In this document: positions 1 through 8,536 of the stretch, piece after piece
Layout of the letters: every line of letters begins with the position of its first letter
Numbering within the stretch: the stretch's first letter is position 1
IMG/VR virus record: IMGVR_UViG_3300046519_000109
Location: 1 to 36,476 of that record
From: a virus
Strand: one strand, 5' to 3'
DNA: 36,476 bases
Notes under the pieces: model-generated
The model's database searches: none
Seen by the model: only the letters and a program-made list of their open reading frames with translations
What the model was told of the DNA's origin: nothing
Position numbers and translations under genes: made by a program

Positions 1-368
1 AGCTGATTCGTACTCAGCGTTCCAAGCACAAGCGAAGCATTTCGGTTACGTGCCTTGAAGACAACCTAGTTGTGTTCGGCCTCGTCAACCCTGGTAGCAC
101 GGTCACGACGACTGCCGGTGTGAACACTCGCACTATCAAGATTCCCAAGAGCGAGAAGCGTGCGTTCACGCTTGAGCTGACGGACGGCGACGTTACCAAG
201 CGTCGGCACATCCCGACCGGTGAGATTACGGAAGTTGGTGAGGTCACCCTTTCGGAGTCGGACCTACAGGCTTTCGAGCTAACCATCACGCTCTACCCGT
301 CGGCTGACGACGTGCTTTACGTCGACTACGACAACGACCCTCAGACGGCTGTCCCTGAGACTCCGTAA
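1..368 (+). CDS. Major tail (tube) protein, C-terminal part
   Basis: The reading frame is open from base 3 and closes at TAA 366-368; the start lies before the window. The visible part is about 121 residues, rich in Thr, Val and Asp, with alternating short beta-type segments (for example ITLYPSADDVLYVDYDND near the end). No catalytic motif is seen. It lies immediately upstream of the two overlapping tail-chaperone frames and the tape measure gene, the position normally held by the major tail tube subunit in siphoviruses, which polymerises into the tail tube in the host cytoplasm. The assignment rests mainly on synteny; another head-tail or tail-terminator protein is possible but less likely. 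An operator-like inverted repeat follows the stop directly. Confidence 0.6.
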   Translation, partial: LIRTQRSKHKRSISVTCLEDNLVVFGLVNPGSTVTTTAGVNTRTIKIPKSEKRAFTLELTDGDVTKRRHIPTGEITEVGEVTLSESDLQAFELTITLYPSADDVLYVDYDNDPQTAVPETP

Positions 369-371
369 CAC

Positions 372-393
372 CACTTACTGAATTCAGTACCTG
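372..393. promoter_or_regulatory. Operator-type inverted repeat, site 1
   Basis: Core TACTGAATTCAGTA at 376-389, right flank CCTG. The left flank is CACT, so one position departs from CARN. It sits between the tail tube and tail chaperone genes, with no recognisable -35/-10 downstream. Confidence 0.85.
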
Positions 394-418
394 ACTACCC
401 CCGAATAGGAGCGTTCCC

Positions 419-673
419 GTGCCCACGAAGAACGACGTTACCGGTAAGCCTTTCTCCGTCGAGTTCAACGGCGACACGTACGAGGTTTCCCCCGCTGAGG
501 ATTGGGACCTTGATGTACTTGAGGCCATTGACGAGAACAAGCTAACCCTTGCGCTCAAGGCGCTGCTTGGTGACGAGCAGTACGCCACTTTCCGCGCTAC
601 CAACAAGAAGGTCAAGGATCTTGGCGCTTTCTTTGAGGTAGCCGGTAAGCAGGTTGGCGCGGGAAACTCCTAA
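419..673 (+). CDS. Tail assembly chaperone, short (unshifted) form
   Basis: An 84-residue acidic protein from GTG 419 (AGGAG-type site at 407-412). It lies directly before the tape measure gene, where siphoviruses encode the G-type tail assembly chaperone that binds the tape measure protein and recruits tail tube subunits. The frame stops at TAA 671-673, just four bases after a canonical slippery heptamer GGGAAAC (661-667) that is in the correct zero-frame register (G GGA AAC). A second overlapping open frame lies -1 to this one and runs to 1053. This arrangement is the classical tail-chaperone frameshift signal; see the separate entry for the fused product. Confidence 0.85.
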   Translation: MPTKNDVTGKPFSVEFNGDTYEVSPAEDWDLDVLEAIDENKLTLALKALLGDEQYATFRATNKKVKDLGAFFEVAGKQVGAGNS

Positions 674-1053
674 GCCTCCTCGCGTTCCTGCGGGAACACG
701 GGGACGCTGTTGAGGCTGATCTAGCCTTTCGGGGTATTGACCTACTCGACATGTGGCGGGGGACTCTGAGCCCCCGCCGCGTGGACGTTCTTATACGCGG
801 GCTTCCGCCCGATTCTGCGACTCGCCAAGCGATGAACGGTGAGCCGCTTTGGTCGCGTACTGATTTCATCCTCGCTGACCTTGTGGACTCTACGAACTCT
901 GTTCAGTGGACGATTGCCAACAAGGATCAAGAGCGCCGTAACCGGCAGCCTACGCCGGAACCTTATCCGCGCCCGGGATTGAAGAAGACCACCAAGAAGG
1001 AAATCACTGCGGCTGATCTGCTCGCGTTCCGTGAACGTACGAAAGGGGCCTAA
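419..1053 (+). CDS. Tail assembly chaperone, long form made by -1 ribosomal frameshift
   Basis: Joined reading 419-667 then 667-1053, about 211 residues. The -1 frame is open across the stop of the short form, reading LLSLLAFLREHGDAVEAD after the slip, and has no good start codon of its own before ATG 751. This supports expression as a fusion (GT type in lambda terms). The slippery heptamer GGGAAAC at 661-667 fits X XXY YYZ exactly. The C-terminal extension is Arg/Lys/Pro rich, as usual for the T domain that contacts the tail tube subunit. It ends at TAA 1051-1053, overlapping the tape measure ATG. Efficiency and any downstream stimulatory structure cannot be judged here. Confidence 0.85.
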
Positions 1054-4000
1054 TGCCTGCGCCTGAAATCGCAGTTGCGTATGTCTCCATTGTTCCGGAG
1101 ATTCAAGGGTTCGCCCGTGATCTGCGCGCACAGATCGTTGGTCCGGCGGCTGACGCTGGTGACCAAGCGGGTGAGGCTGCCGGTGGTGGGCTCAAGGACA
1201 AGCTCAAGGCGGGTGCTGCGGCGGCTGGAATTGCGGCCGGTGCAGTGCTCGTCAAGGGCATTGCTGACGCCATTGAGCAGGCGAACATTACCAAGAAGCT
1301 ACAGGCTCAGCTTGGGGCTTCCGGTAAGGACGCTGCTCGGTACGGCAAGGTTGCCGGATCCCTTTACGCCAAGGGTGTTACCGAGAACTTTGAGCAAGGC
1401 GCGGAAGCTATCCGCGCGGTGGTGAACGGTGGCCTCGTAAAGCCGGACGCCACGAACAAGCAGCTAGAGAGCATCGCTAGCAAGATGAGCGATGTTGCTA
1501 CCACGTTCGGTACCGATATGGGCATGCAGACTCAGGCAGTCAGCGCGCTCATGAAGAACGGCCTAGCGAAGAATGCCGGTGAGGCGCTGGACGTCATCAC
1601 GACCGGTATGCAGAAGCTAGGACCGAATGCGGATGACCTACTAGACACGTTCCAGGAATATCCGGTTCAGCTCAAGAAGCTTGGCCTTGATTCCAAGACG
1701 GCTATGGGTCTCTTCTCTCAGGGTCTCAAGGGTGGTGCCCGTGATACGGACATCATCGCTGACGCCATGAAGGAATTCTCTATCCGCTCCATTGATATGA
1801 GCACCACGTCACGCGACGCGTATAAGTCGCTTGGTCTGGACGCTCAGAACATGGAAAAGATGATCGGTAAGGGTGGCGACTCGGCTACCAAGGGGCTTGA
1901 CATTGTCCTTGATAAGCTCCGAGGAATTCACGATCCGGTCAAGCGCGAGGCTGCTGCGGTTGGTCTGTTCGGTACTCAGGCTGAGGATTTGGGTTCGGCC
2001 CTATTCGACCTTGACCCGAGCAAGGCTGTTGCTGCGGCGGGCAAGACTGAGGGTGCGGCAGCGAAGCTAGGTAAGACGCTGCGTAGTGGCCCGATCTATC
2101 AGATCAAGACGTTTGCCCGGACGTTGCAACAGGACCTAGTTGAGGTAATCGGCAAGTACCTCGTTCCGGCCCTGACTAAGGCAGGGGAGTTCGGCAAGGC
2201 TGCTTGGTCTTGGATGAAGGATAATCAGGGCTGGCTACTTCCGTTCGCTGCGGGTATCACGGCGATTGCTGTTTCTGTCGCGCTCTATACGGGTGTGGTG
2301 CGTACGGTCGCTGCTGTAACTAAGGCGTGGGCGGCTATTCAGCTTGCGTTCAACGCCGTTATGGCTATGAACCCCCTTGCTCTAGTGGCGCTCGCGCTCG
2401 TGGGTATAGCTGCGGCTCTGTACGTGGCTTACCAGCGGTCTGAGACGTTCCGGAACATCGTCCAGACGGCTATGTCTGCGGTTGCTTCCGTCTTCTCATG
2501 GCTTTGGAACACGGTTCTCAAGCCAATCTTTGGGTTCCTCTTTAGCGCGTTCAAGCTCCTTCTGACTATCGTCACGGTCATTGTGGTTGCGCCGATCATC
2601 CTTGCTGTTAAGGCTCTGGGCGCTATCTTCTCGTGGCTTTGGTCGAATGCGATTAAGCCTGCTATTGACGCTATTGGCGCGGCTGCTAAGTGGCTTTGGA
2701 ATAACGCTATCAAGCCGGTCTTTGGCTTTATCGCGGACAAGGCTAAGTGGCTTTGGAATAACGGCATCAAGCCCGCCTTTGGCTTCTTTGTCGGCGGCCT
2801 CAAGGAGGTTGCCAAGTGGGCTAAGTGGCTTTGGGATAACGGGATTAAGCCCCCGTTCAATTTCATTGCCGATAAGGCCAAGTGGCTTTGGAACAAGGGT
2901 GTCAAGCCTGCCTTTGACCTGCTCAAGGCGGGTATGAAGAAGGTCTCTGACGCGTTCAAGACGGCTAAGGACATGATTGGAAAGCAGTGGTCCAAGCTTT
3001 CCGATATCGCCAAGAAGCCTATCAATTTCATCATTGATACGGTTTACAACAAGGGCATTGTTGGCGTCTGGAATAAGGTTGCCGGGGCTTTCGGCGCACC
3101 CAAGCTGAACAAGTTCAAGGGCTTTGCCACGGGTGGCATCCTGCCGGGTTATACGCCCGGCCGTGACGTGCACCTAGCGGCGCTGTCCGGTGGTGAAGCT
3201 GTGATGCGTCCTGAGTGGACGCGCGCCATGGGTCCGCAGTACGTGAACAGCATGAACGCTCTTGCCCGTAAGGGTGGCGTTGGCGCTGTTCAGAAGGCAA
3301 TGGGCGGCGGTCTTCCGGCGTTCAAGGACGGCGGTATCTTCGGGTGGATCGGCTCTGCCGGTTCTGCCCTTAAGGGCGCCGGTTCCGCTGCTTGGGATGG
3401 CATCAAGAAGGGTGCCTCTTGGCTCGCTGACACGCTTGAGGCTTCCGCGCGAGCGGGTGTCAAGCATGTTGTCAACCCTCTGATTTCCATGATTCCGGGT
3501 ACCGGCAACGGGTTCGGAAAGATGGTTAAGGGCATCCCGAACAAGATGGTTGATTCCATCTTTGGGTATGCCAAGAAGGCTGACAAGAAGAACGACGTTG
3601 CGCCGAACGTCAATTACAAGCCGGGTGCCGGTGTTGCCCAGTGGAAGGGTGTTGTTCTCAAGGCTCTTGGCATGGTGGGGCAGCCTGCCTCTCTCTTGAA
3701 CACGGTGCTACGGCGCATGAATCAGGAGTCGGGCGGCAACCCGCGAGCCATCAACAATTGGGATGTCAACGCCAAGAATGGGACCCCGTCCAAGGGTCTT
3801 ATGCAGGTGATTGACCCGACGTTCAACGCGTACGCGGGCAAGCTCCGGGGTCGTGGCGTTTGGGACCCGCTAGCGAACGTTTACAGCTCTATGCGCTACG
3901 CAATGAGTCGTTACGGTTCGCTGTCTTCCGCGTACAACCGTACGGGCGGATACGACAACGGTGGTTGGCTACAGCCGGGGGCGACGCTTTCGGCGAATGA

Positions 4001-4223
4001 CTCGGGTAAGCCTGAGCCGGTGTTCACGTCCGGTCAGTGGTCGCAGATTTCCACGCTCGCTAATCGGGGCATGGTCGGCGGTAACGGTGGCCTACAGCCG
4101 GGGGACATGCTCACGCTGTCCGTGGACGGTCGTACGACCCTTGAGGCGTACGTTGACCGGCGCGCCGATGACCGCATTCACAAGGGCCTAGTTGGTCCGG
4201 CGTCTCTCGGAAGGGTCATGTAA
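1053..4223 (+). CDS. Tape measure protein with C-terminal transglycosylase-like domain
   Basis: 1056 residues, the longest gene of the window, starting at ATG 1053 overlapping the preceding stop (TAATG). The N-terminal half is Ala/Gly/Lys-rich and helical. Hydrophobic, membrane-type segments lie at about residues 393-470. Six degenerate repeats of the form (K/S)WLW(N/S/D)xx(I/V/L)KP follow at about 482-636, spaced mostly by 19 residues. A soluble lytic transglycosylase (SLT)-like domain lies at about 865-975, with the likely catalytic Glu892 in NQESGGNP and the typical GLMQV strand near 914. Tape measure proteins fix tail length, and those with SLT domains are thought to cut peptidoglycan locally as DNA enters. 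The gene follows the chaperones and precedes distal tail genes, as expected. Confidence 0.95.
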   Translation: MPAPEIAVAYVSIVPEIQGFARDLRAQIVGPAADAGDQAGEAAGGGLKDKLKAGAAAAGIAAGAVLVKGIADAIEQANITKKLQAQLGASGKDAARYGKVAGSLYAKGVTENFEQGAEAIRAVVNGGLVKPDATNKQLESIASKMSDVATTFGTDMGMQTQAVSALMKNGLAKNAGEALDVITTGMQKLGPNADDLLDTFQEYPVQLKKLGLDSKTAMGLFSQGLKGGARDTDIIADAMKEFSIRSIDMSTTSRDAYKSLGLDAQNMEKMIGKGGDSATKGLDIVLDKLRGIHDPVKREAAAVGLFGTQAEDLGSALFDLDPSKAVAAAGKTEGAAAKLGKTLRSGPIYQIKTFARTLQQDLVEVIGKYLVPALTKAGEFGKAAWSWMKDNQGWLLPFAAGITAIAVSVALYTGVVRTVAAVTKAWAAIQLAFNAVMAMNPLALVALALVGIAAALYVAYQRSETFRNIVQTAMSAVASVFSWLWNTVLKPIFGFLFSAFKLLLTIVTVIVVAPIILAVKALGAIFSWLWSNAIKPAIDAIGAAAKWLWNNAIKPVFGFIADKAKWLWNNGIKPAFGFFVGGLKEVAKWAKWLWDNGIKPPFNFIADKAKWLWNKGVKPAFDLLKAGMKKVSDAFKTAKDMIGKQWSKLSDIAKKPINFIIDTVYNKGIVGVWNKVAGAFGAPKLNKFKGFATGGILPGYTPGRDVHLAALSGGEAVMRPEWTRAMGPQYVNSMNALARKGGVGAVQKAMGGGLPAFKDGGIFGWIGSAGSALKGAGSAAWDGIKKGASWLADTLEASARAGVKHVVNPLISMIPGTGNGFGKMVKGIPNKMVDSIFGYAKKADKKNDVAPNVNYKPGAGVAQWKGVVLKALGMVGQPASLLNTVLRRMNQESGGNPRAINNWDVNAKNGTPSKGLMQVIDPTFNAYAGKLRGRGVWDPLANVYSSMRYAMSRYGSLSSAYNRTGGYDNGGWLQPGATLSANDSGKPEPVFTSGQWSQISTLANRGMVGGNGGLQPGDMLTLSVDGRTTLEAYVDRRADDRIHKGLVGPASLGRVM
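2499..2920 (+). repeat. Coding repeats in the tape measure gene
   Basis: Six copies of a tggctttgg-containing unit encoding WLW(N/S/D)-x-x-(I/V/L)-K-P occur near 2499, 2633, 2690, 2747, 2825 and 2879. Several are exactly 57 bases apart (19 codons), and one step is 78 bases. They are in-frame protein repeats, not a mobile element. Confidence 0.8.
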
Positions 4224-4423
4224 TGCCTGAGGGTGAAGACACGGCGGTTGAGGTTCCTCGTTACGAGGAGACAACCGACGAGAACGGCAACACGGTGATT
4301 ATCGGGTATCCGTCGGACGGCGCTACCGCTGTCTATCCGGAGGACTCTGACACCACGTCGGACGGCTCTCCGGGCCCCGGTCCGGCTCCGTCCAACGAGG
4401 AACCCCCTCAGGGGGGCGCGTAA
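4223..4423 (+). CDS. Small acidic protein of the tail operon, unknown function
   Basis: 66 residues from ATG 4223, overlapping the tape measure stop as TAATG, so almost surely translated by coupling. The protein is very acidic and Pro/Gly/Ser-rich towards the C-terminus (GSPGPGPAPSNEEPPQGG), probably unstructured. It has no Cys, no membrane segment and no recognised domain. Small linker genes between tape measure and distal tail genes are common in actinophages, but I recognise no family here. Two hairpins follow its stop. Confidence 0.7.
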   Translation: MPEGEDTAVEVPRYEETTDENGNTVIIGYPSDGATAVYPEDSDTTSDGSPGPGPAPSNEEPPQGGA

Positions 4424-4426
4424 TCG

Positions 4427-4485
4427 CCTAGGAGCGTTCCTAGGTTCATCTGTACCCCGGTGGGTCCCTCGTGGGCTCACCGGGG
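4427..4485 (+). terminator. Paired hairpins between tail genes
   Basis: Hairpin one: CCTAGGA / TCCTAGG arms (4427-4444). Hairpin two: CCCCGGTG / CACCGGGG arms (4455-4485), with an inner CCC/GGG pairing. No T-run follows. They may attenuate late transcription, or process or stabilise mRNA, rather than act as full terminators. Confidence 0.45.
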
Positions 4486-4502
4486 CCTAGGGAGGTTTCT
4501 TA

Positions 4503-6767
4503 GTGGCTTTCGTCAACCCGAACCTACTCACGGACCCGGCAGCGAGCACCTTTGAGGGTGGCACGCATGCTTGGACGGATGCGACTTCCAACACGACGCT
4601 AACGGTTGTGACGGGTCAGTATCTGTCTGGCGCCTATTCGCTGAGGTTCACGGCCAAGGCTACGGGGACCGTTCAGGCGTACTCCCCGTACGTCACGGGT
4701 ATCCAAGAGGGCAAGACTTACCTAGCGCGCATTCCGGCGCGTATCCAGTCTGCTTACGCGGGCAAGGTCCTTACGGCGCGGATTCTGTTCTACGCCGACA
4801 CGGGGCCTAATATCGGCTCGTTCAACTACTCGACTTCCCCTAGCGCGACTAGCACGGGTTGGGTTCTCGGGAACTATCCGGCGATTAGCGCGGTTGCTCC
4901 TCCGACCGCAACCAAGATGCGCATTGCGTTTATCGCTGACAACATCACCATTAACGACTACGTCAACATTGACGATGTGTACCTAGGTGAGGCCCCGTTC
5001 ATTGCGGGCAACCTTTACGGGTATGACGTGCAGTCGGTTGAGTCGGGCATTGACGGGTGGGGCGCGTCGGGCTCTACTCCGGGCACGGTGTCTTGGGGTG
5101 TTAATCCTCGTTACGACGGTTACCGCTGTGTTGGTATCGCTGCGAACGTTGCGGGGGTTCAGTACCTCCGTACGAGCAATACGGTTCCGGTGACTCCGGG
5201 CGTTGAGTATGTGGCTGAGGGTTGGCTGTACAGCCCGGTTGCGACTACGTCTGACACGCTTATCCAGTGGTACGACGCGGGTGGGGCGACGCTTCCGGTG
5301 TCGTACTTGAATCGTTCGCTGACTGCCGGTGCATGGAACTACCGGATTCTTACTGCGGTTGCTCCTGCGGGTGCTGTGACGGCTCGTCTGTACTTCAAGC
5401 CGTACGCTCTTGCTATCGGTGACACGTTCTATCTGGACGAGGCAGCGCTAAAGCCTGCCCCTAACGCTGCCGGTAACCTTCTCACGTACGACGAGTATTC
5501 GACGGAATCCACGCTACCGGCTTGGACGTGTGATGATGCCACGCTGTCTCGTGACTACTACACGTCGACTGCCACAGACGGCCGGTATGTTCTTGCGATC
5601 CGTCCGACGAGCAACACGATTGTCAACGCAAGCCTTGACCGGCTAATCCCGGTAACCCCGGGCACGTCCTATCAGGCTCGCACTACGATCCTGCGACACA
5701 ACCCGAATACGGCTGAGTCCATCCCGATTACGGCTCGTACGCGTATCAGTTGGTTTGATGCGTCGGGTGTTCTGCTCTCGGTTGATGAACCTGATCAGTT
5801 CGCAACGATCTATGACAGTGCAGCGTATGCAGGAATCTTGGTTGCCGAGACTCGTACGGCTCCCGATGGGGTAGCGTTCGCGCGGTTCGGTATGGAAATT
5901 GACCACTCGAACACCCCGGCTGATTTCTACTACGCCGATAAGATCCAGTTTTACGTGTCCGATCCGCTCTATGAGCTGTCGGTTGACGATGACTCGGGCT
6001 ATGTTCGGTTGCTGCTGAATTACCTACCCCCCTCGTCTACGAACACGGTGACTATCTACCGGGTTGACGAGAACGGCAAGACTGCCTTTCTGCGGGGCTA
6101 CGGGACCGAGTATGACGCGGCACCCTACACACAGGGTCCCATCCTCGTTGAGGACTATGAGGCACCCCTTAACACCCGCATTTGGTACGCCACTGAGTGG
6201 CGCAACGGCAGCACGTTGACGGCTCGTATGCTCACGCAGACTGTTACGGCCCCGGTGTTGGCGGATGCTGATTACGTGTGGTTCAAGTCTCCGGGTATTC
6301 CGGCGCTGAACACGACGGTCATGATGGAAGCTCCGATCAAGTGGTCTCGTGAGGCACGGCAGGCGCTATACGCGATTGTCGGTCGGCGCAACCCGATTGC
6401 CATCACGGACGCCCGTCAAGGCCGTAAGGCGAGCCTGTCTCTCCTCGTGTGGGACGAGGCGAGTAACGCGCTCTTTGATGCGCTGCTTGATACGGGCCTC
6501 ACGGCCCTCGTTCAGGCTATGCCGGGTTACGGCGTTAACGGCAACCTGTACCTCTCCATTGGTGGGGTTGAGGTTGAGAGCGTCACGAACGCTGCGAACA
6601 TCCCGGGTTGGCGTTGGACGCTTGAAGTGTCTGAGGTTGACCGCCCGGCCGGTGGCCTACAGGGCTCGTCTGCGGGTACGTGGCAGACGGTCATGGATAA
6701 CAACATGGCTTGGTCTGACGTGTTGGGTGGTTACGACGAGTGGTCAACGGTTCTCACGAACCCCTAG
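4503..6767 (+). CDS. Distal/minor tail protein with three carbohydrate-binding-like modules
   Basis: 754 residues from GTG 4503, with GGGAGG seven bases upstream. Three similar modules start at about residues 7 (NLLTDP), 170 (NLYGYD) and 325 (NLLTYD). Each has the beta-sandwich pattern of CBM_4_9-like domains, with conserved Y-S-L-R-F and P-G-x-x-Y-x-A type strands. Residues about 490-600 look like a fibronectin-type linker. The C-terminal 150 residues (SPGIPALNTTVMM onward, ending near WTLEVSEVDRP) resemble the core of actinophage minor tail proteins. It likely sits at the tail tip and helps bind cell-wall glycans. The family assignment is by pattern and position; distal tail (Dit-like) protein is an alternative. 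Confidence 0.7.
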   Translation: MAFVNPNLLTDPAASTFEGGTHAWTDATSNTTLTVVTGQYLSGAYSLRFTAKATGTVQAYSPYVTGIQEGKTYLARIPARIQSAYAGKVLTARILFYADTGPNIGSFNYSTSPSATSTGWVLGNYPAISAVAPPTATKMRIAFIADNITINDYVNIDDVYLGEAPFIAGNLYGYDVQSVESGIDGWGASGSTPGTVSWGVNPRYDGYRCVGIAANVAGVQYLRTSNTVPVTPGVEYVAEGWLYSPVATTSDTLIQWYDAGGATLPVSYLNRSLTAGAWNYRILTAVAPAGAVTARLYFKPYALAIGDTFYLDEAALKPAPNAAGNLLTYDEYSTESTLPAWTCDDATLSRDYYTSTATDGRYVLAIRPTSNTIVNASLDRLIPVTPGTSYQARTTILRHNPNTAESIPITARTRISWFDASGVLLSVDEPDQFATIYDSAAYAGILVAETRTAPDGVAFARFGMEIDHSNTPADFYYADKIQFYVSDPLYELSVDDDSGYVRLLLNYLPPSSTNTVTIYRVDENGKTAFLRGYGTEYDAAPYTQGPILVEDYEAPLNTRIWYATEWRNGSTLTARMLTQTVTAPVLADADYVWFKSPGIPALNTTVMMEAPIKWSREARQALYAIVGRRNPIAITDARQGRKASLSLLVWDEASNALFDALLDTGLTALVQAMPGYGVNGNLYLSIGGVEVESVTNAANIPGWRWTLEVSEVDRPAGGLQGSSAGTWQTVMDNNMAWSDVLGGYDEWSTVLTNP

Positions 6768-6789
6768 CAGATCCTGAATTCAGTAACTG
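6768..6789. promoter_or_regulatory. Operator-type inverted repeat, site 2
   Basis: Core TCCTGAATTCAGTA (6772-6785), one mismatch in the left arm, flanks CAGA and ACTG. It lies in the 40-base gap between two distal tail genes, an unusual place for a promoter operator. Confidence 0.8.
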
Positions 6790-6807
6790 ACCTGAAAGGG
6801 GGCAGAG

Positions 6808-7929
6808 TTGCTAAGCGTTAGCGCCAAGTGGGCGCGGGCGCTGACGACGAGCCACGGACTAGTGAGCAAGGTGAATGCCCTTTACGGCGGGTCTCTCGTC
6901 GCTGAGGGCATTCCCTTTGTCAGCGGTTCCGTGAAGGTGGATAGGGGCAGTGAGACACGGCGCTCACTGTCCCTCACCGTTGCTGACCCTCGTCAGTTCC
7001 CTCGGGCTGAAACCGACTTGTTCGGGGTGTACGGTCAACAGCTCTACGTCGAGCGGGGAATTCAGTATCTCGACGGCTCAACCGAGTCCGTTCCGCTAGG
7101 TACTTTCGTCATCACGAACGTCAGCGGTGACGTACACACGGGCCCGCTGTCGATTGAAGCTGCGGGGCTTGAGATCCTGCTTAAGCGGGCTCTGTTCGGT
7201 AGTGCGACGAGCACCAAGGGTATTAGCAACGCTGCGGCATTCATCAACACTCAGATTCTGGACACGATCCCTACGGCCGGTTTCGTTGACCGCTCGTCTA
7301 GTGGCGGAACGCTTCTTGCCACTAAGACTTGGGATGCCGGAACGGACAAGTGGGCGGCTCTCACTGAAGTTGCCCTCAGTGTGGGCGCTGAACTGTTCTG
7401 CGACGCTTACGGCACGTTCGTGCTCGCTGACATCCCGTCCGTCAAGGACTCAAACCCCACGGTCGTTTGGGATGTGTCTGCGGGTGAGTCTGGCGTGATG
7501 GTGTCGGCTGAGCAGTCGCTTTCGAGTGACGAGGTTTACAACCGGGTCACTGTCGTTGGTGAGAATTCCGAGGACAACAAGCCCCCGGTTTCTGCAACGG
7601 TGTCCATCACGGATAGCACGGACCCGCTGAGGTATGGGGGACCGTTCGGCAAGGTAGTCAAGCGGGTTTCTTCGAGCCTCGTCACGACCGACTCTCAGGC
7701 CAACGCTATGGCGCTTGCGCTTCTGCGTAAGGGTCGCGCTCCGAACCGTTCGGTCTCTGTGTCTGCGATCCCCAACCCTGCGCTAGATGCGGGGGATTGG
7801 ATCCGTGTGGACTACGGTCCGGGCATCCTGCCTGAGCTTCACCTTGTCAACGCCTTTGAAGTTCCGCTCTCGTCCGATGGGGGAGCGTTCACTATCGACA
7901 CCATCGGCGGACGGGACGAGGACGCGTAA
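6808..7929 (+). CDS. Minor tail protein, tail hub type (DUF5047-like)
   Basis: 373 residues from TTG 6808, chosen because GGGGGC lies at a suitable distance upstream and no other start precedes the conserved region. The protein has the look of actinophage DUF5047-type tail hub proteins. An N-terminal half contains VSGSVKVDRGSETRRSLSL and LFGVYGQQLYVERG (a ligand-free beta domain), and a C-terminal half has alternating beta strands ending in GDWIRVDYGPG. Such proteins form the base of the tail tip and connect fibres to the tube. The stop overlaps the next ATG (TAATG). The function is inferred from family resemblance and position between other tail genes. Confidence 0.65.
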   Translation: MLSVSAKWARALTTSHGLVSKVNALYGGSLVAEGIPFVSGSVKVDRGSETRRSLSLTVADPRQFPRAETDLFGVYGQQLYVERGIQYLDGSTESVPLGTFVITNVSGDVHTGPLSIEAAGLEILLKRALFGSATSTKGISNAAAFINTQILDTIPTAGFVDRSSSGGTLLATKTWDAGTDKWAALTEVALSVGAELFCDAYGTFVLADIPSVKDSNPTVVWDVSAGESGVMVSAEQSLSSDEVYNRVTVVGENSEDNKPPVSATVSITDSTDPLRYGGPFGKVVKRVSSSLVTTDSQANAMALALLRKGRAPNRSVSVSAIPNPALDAGDWIRVDYGPGILPELHLVNAFEVPLSSDGGAFTIDTIGGRDEDA

Positions 7930-8525
7930 TGGCGGCTGTAGACAAGCTACTTGGTGCGGCGGTGCAGTCCGTGAAGACTTCCGGGCTGCTTGAGTCCATG
8001 GCTCGTATGGGTGTGGTCTCGGCTGTCAACTCCGATGGCACGGTTGATGTTTCGCGCGCTGCGGACGTGTTCCCTAGCGTGCGACTTCTGACCGGCTATG
8101 CGAGCCCCACGGTTGGGGACTCCGTTCAGATGGTTAAGACCATGGGCGGTTGGGTCTGTGTGGGCGCCTACCAGACGGCTACGCCTGACCCTCAGTGGGT
8201 CTCTGCCTCGCTCGTGAGCGGATATACGAACAGCGGAAATAGCAACGGAACCGTTCAGTACCGGCGGATTGTCGACCACGGATCTACGTTCATTGAGTGG
8301 TGCGGCGGCATGTCGTGGGCTACCTCCGGAAGCCCTCCGAATGGTGGTCAGTTCTTCACCATGCCTTCCGGCTTCCGTCCGCTGTCTAAGCGTTCTGTCT
8401 CGGCGGCTGCCGGTGGTGTCGCCACAAAGATTGATTTCAACACTGACGGTGGTTGCGTGATTATCCCGCCTACCGGAGTGACTACGTGGTGCAGCGTCAA
8501 CGGCGTGCGCTACCGCATTGACTAA
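7929..8525 (+). CDS. Minor tail protein, spike/fibre-like
   Basis: 198 residues from ATG 7929 (overlap TAATG). The N-terminal 85 residues (VVSAVNSDGTVDVSRAADVFPSV, then VGDSVQMVKTMGGWVCVG) have the pattern of the small OB-fold found at phage tail tips (gpV/gp5-N type). The C-terminal part from about residue 93 is clearly related to the C-terminal part of the next protein, sharing the patterns SGYTNSGNSNGTVQYR and SGWTNNGNSQGTFQYR. It is likely a tail-tip or receptor-binding component; no enzyme motif is seen. Confidence 0.6.
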   Translation: MAAVDKLLGAAVQSVKTSGLLESMARMGVVSAVNSDGTVDVSRAADVFPSVRLLTGYASPTVGDSVQMVKTMGGWVCVGAYQTATPDPQWVSASLVSGYTNSGNSNGTVQYRRIVDHGSTFIEWCGGMSWATSGSPPNGGQFFTMPSGFRPLSKRSVSAAAGGVATKIDFNTDGGCVIIPPTGVTTWCSVNGVRYRID

Positions 8526-8536
8526 GGAGAACGCCA

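Noticed and set aside
7058-7075. GAATTCAGTATCTC inside a tail gene, like half an operator
   Set aside because: Only the right arm is present; the left arm does not match, so it is not a palindrome.
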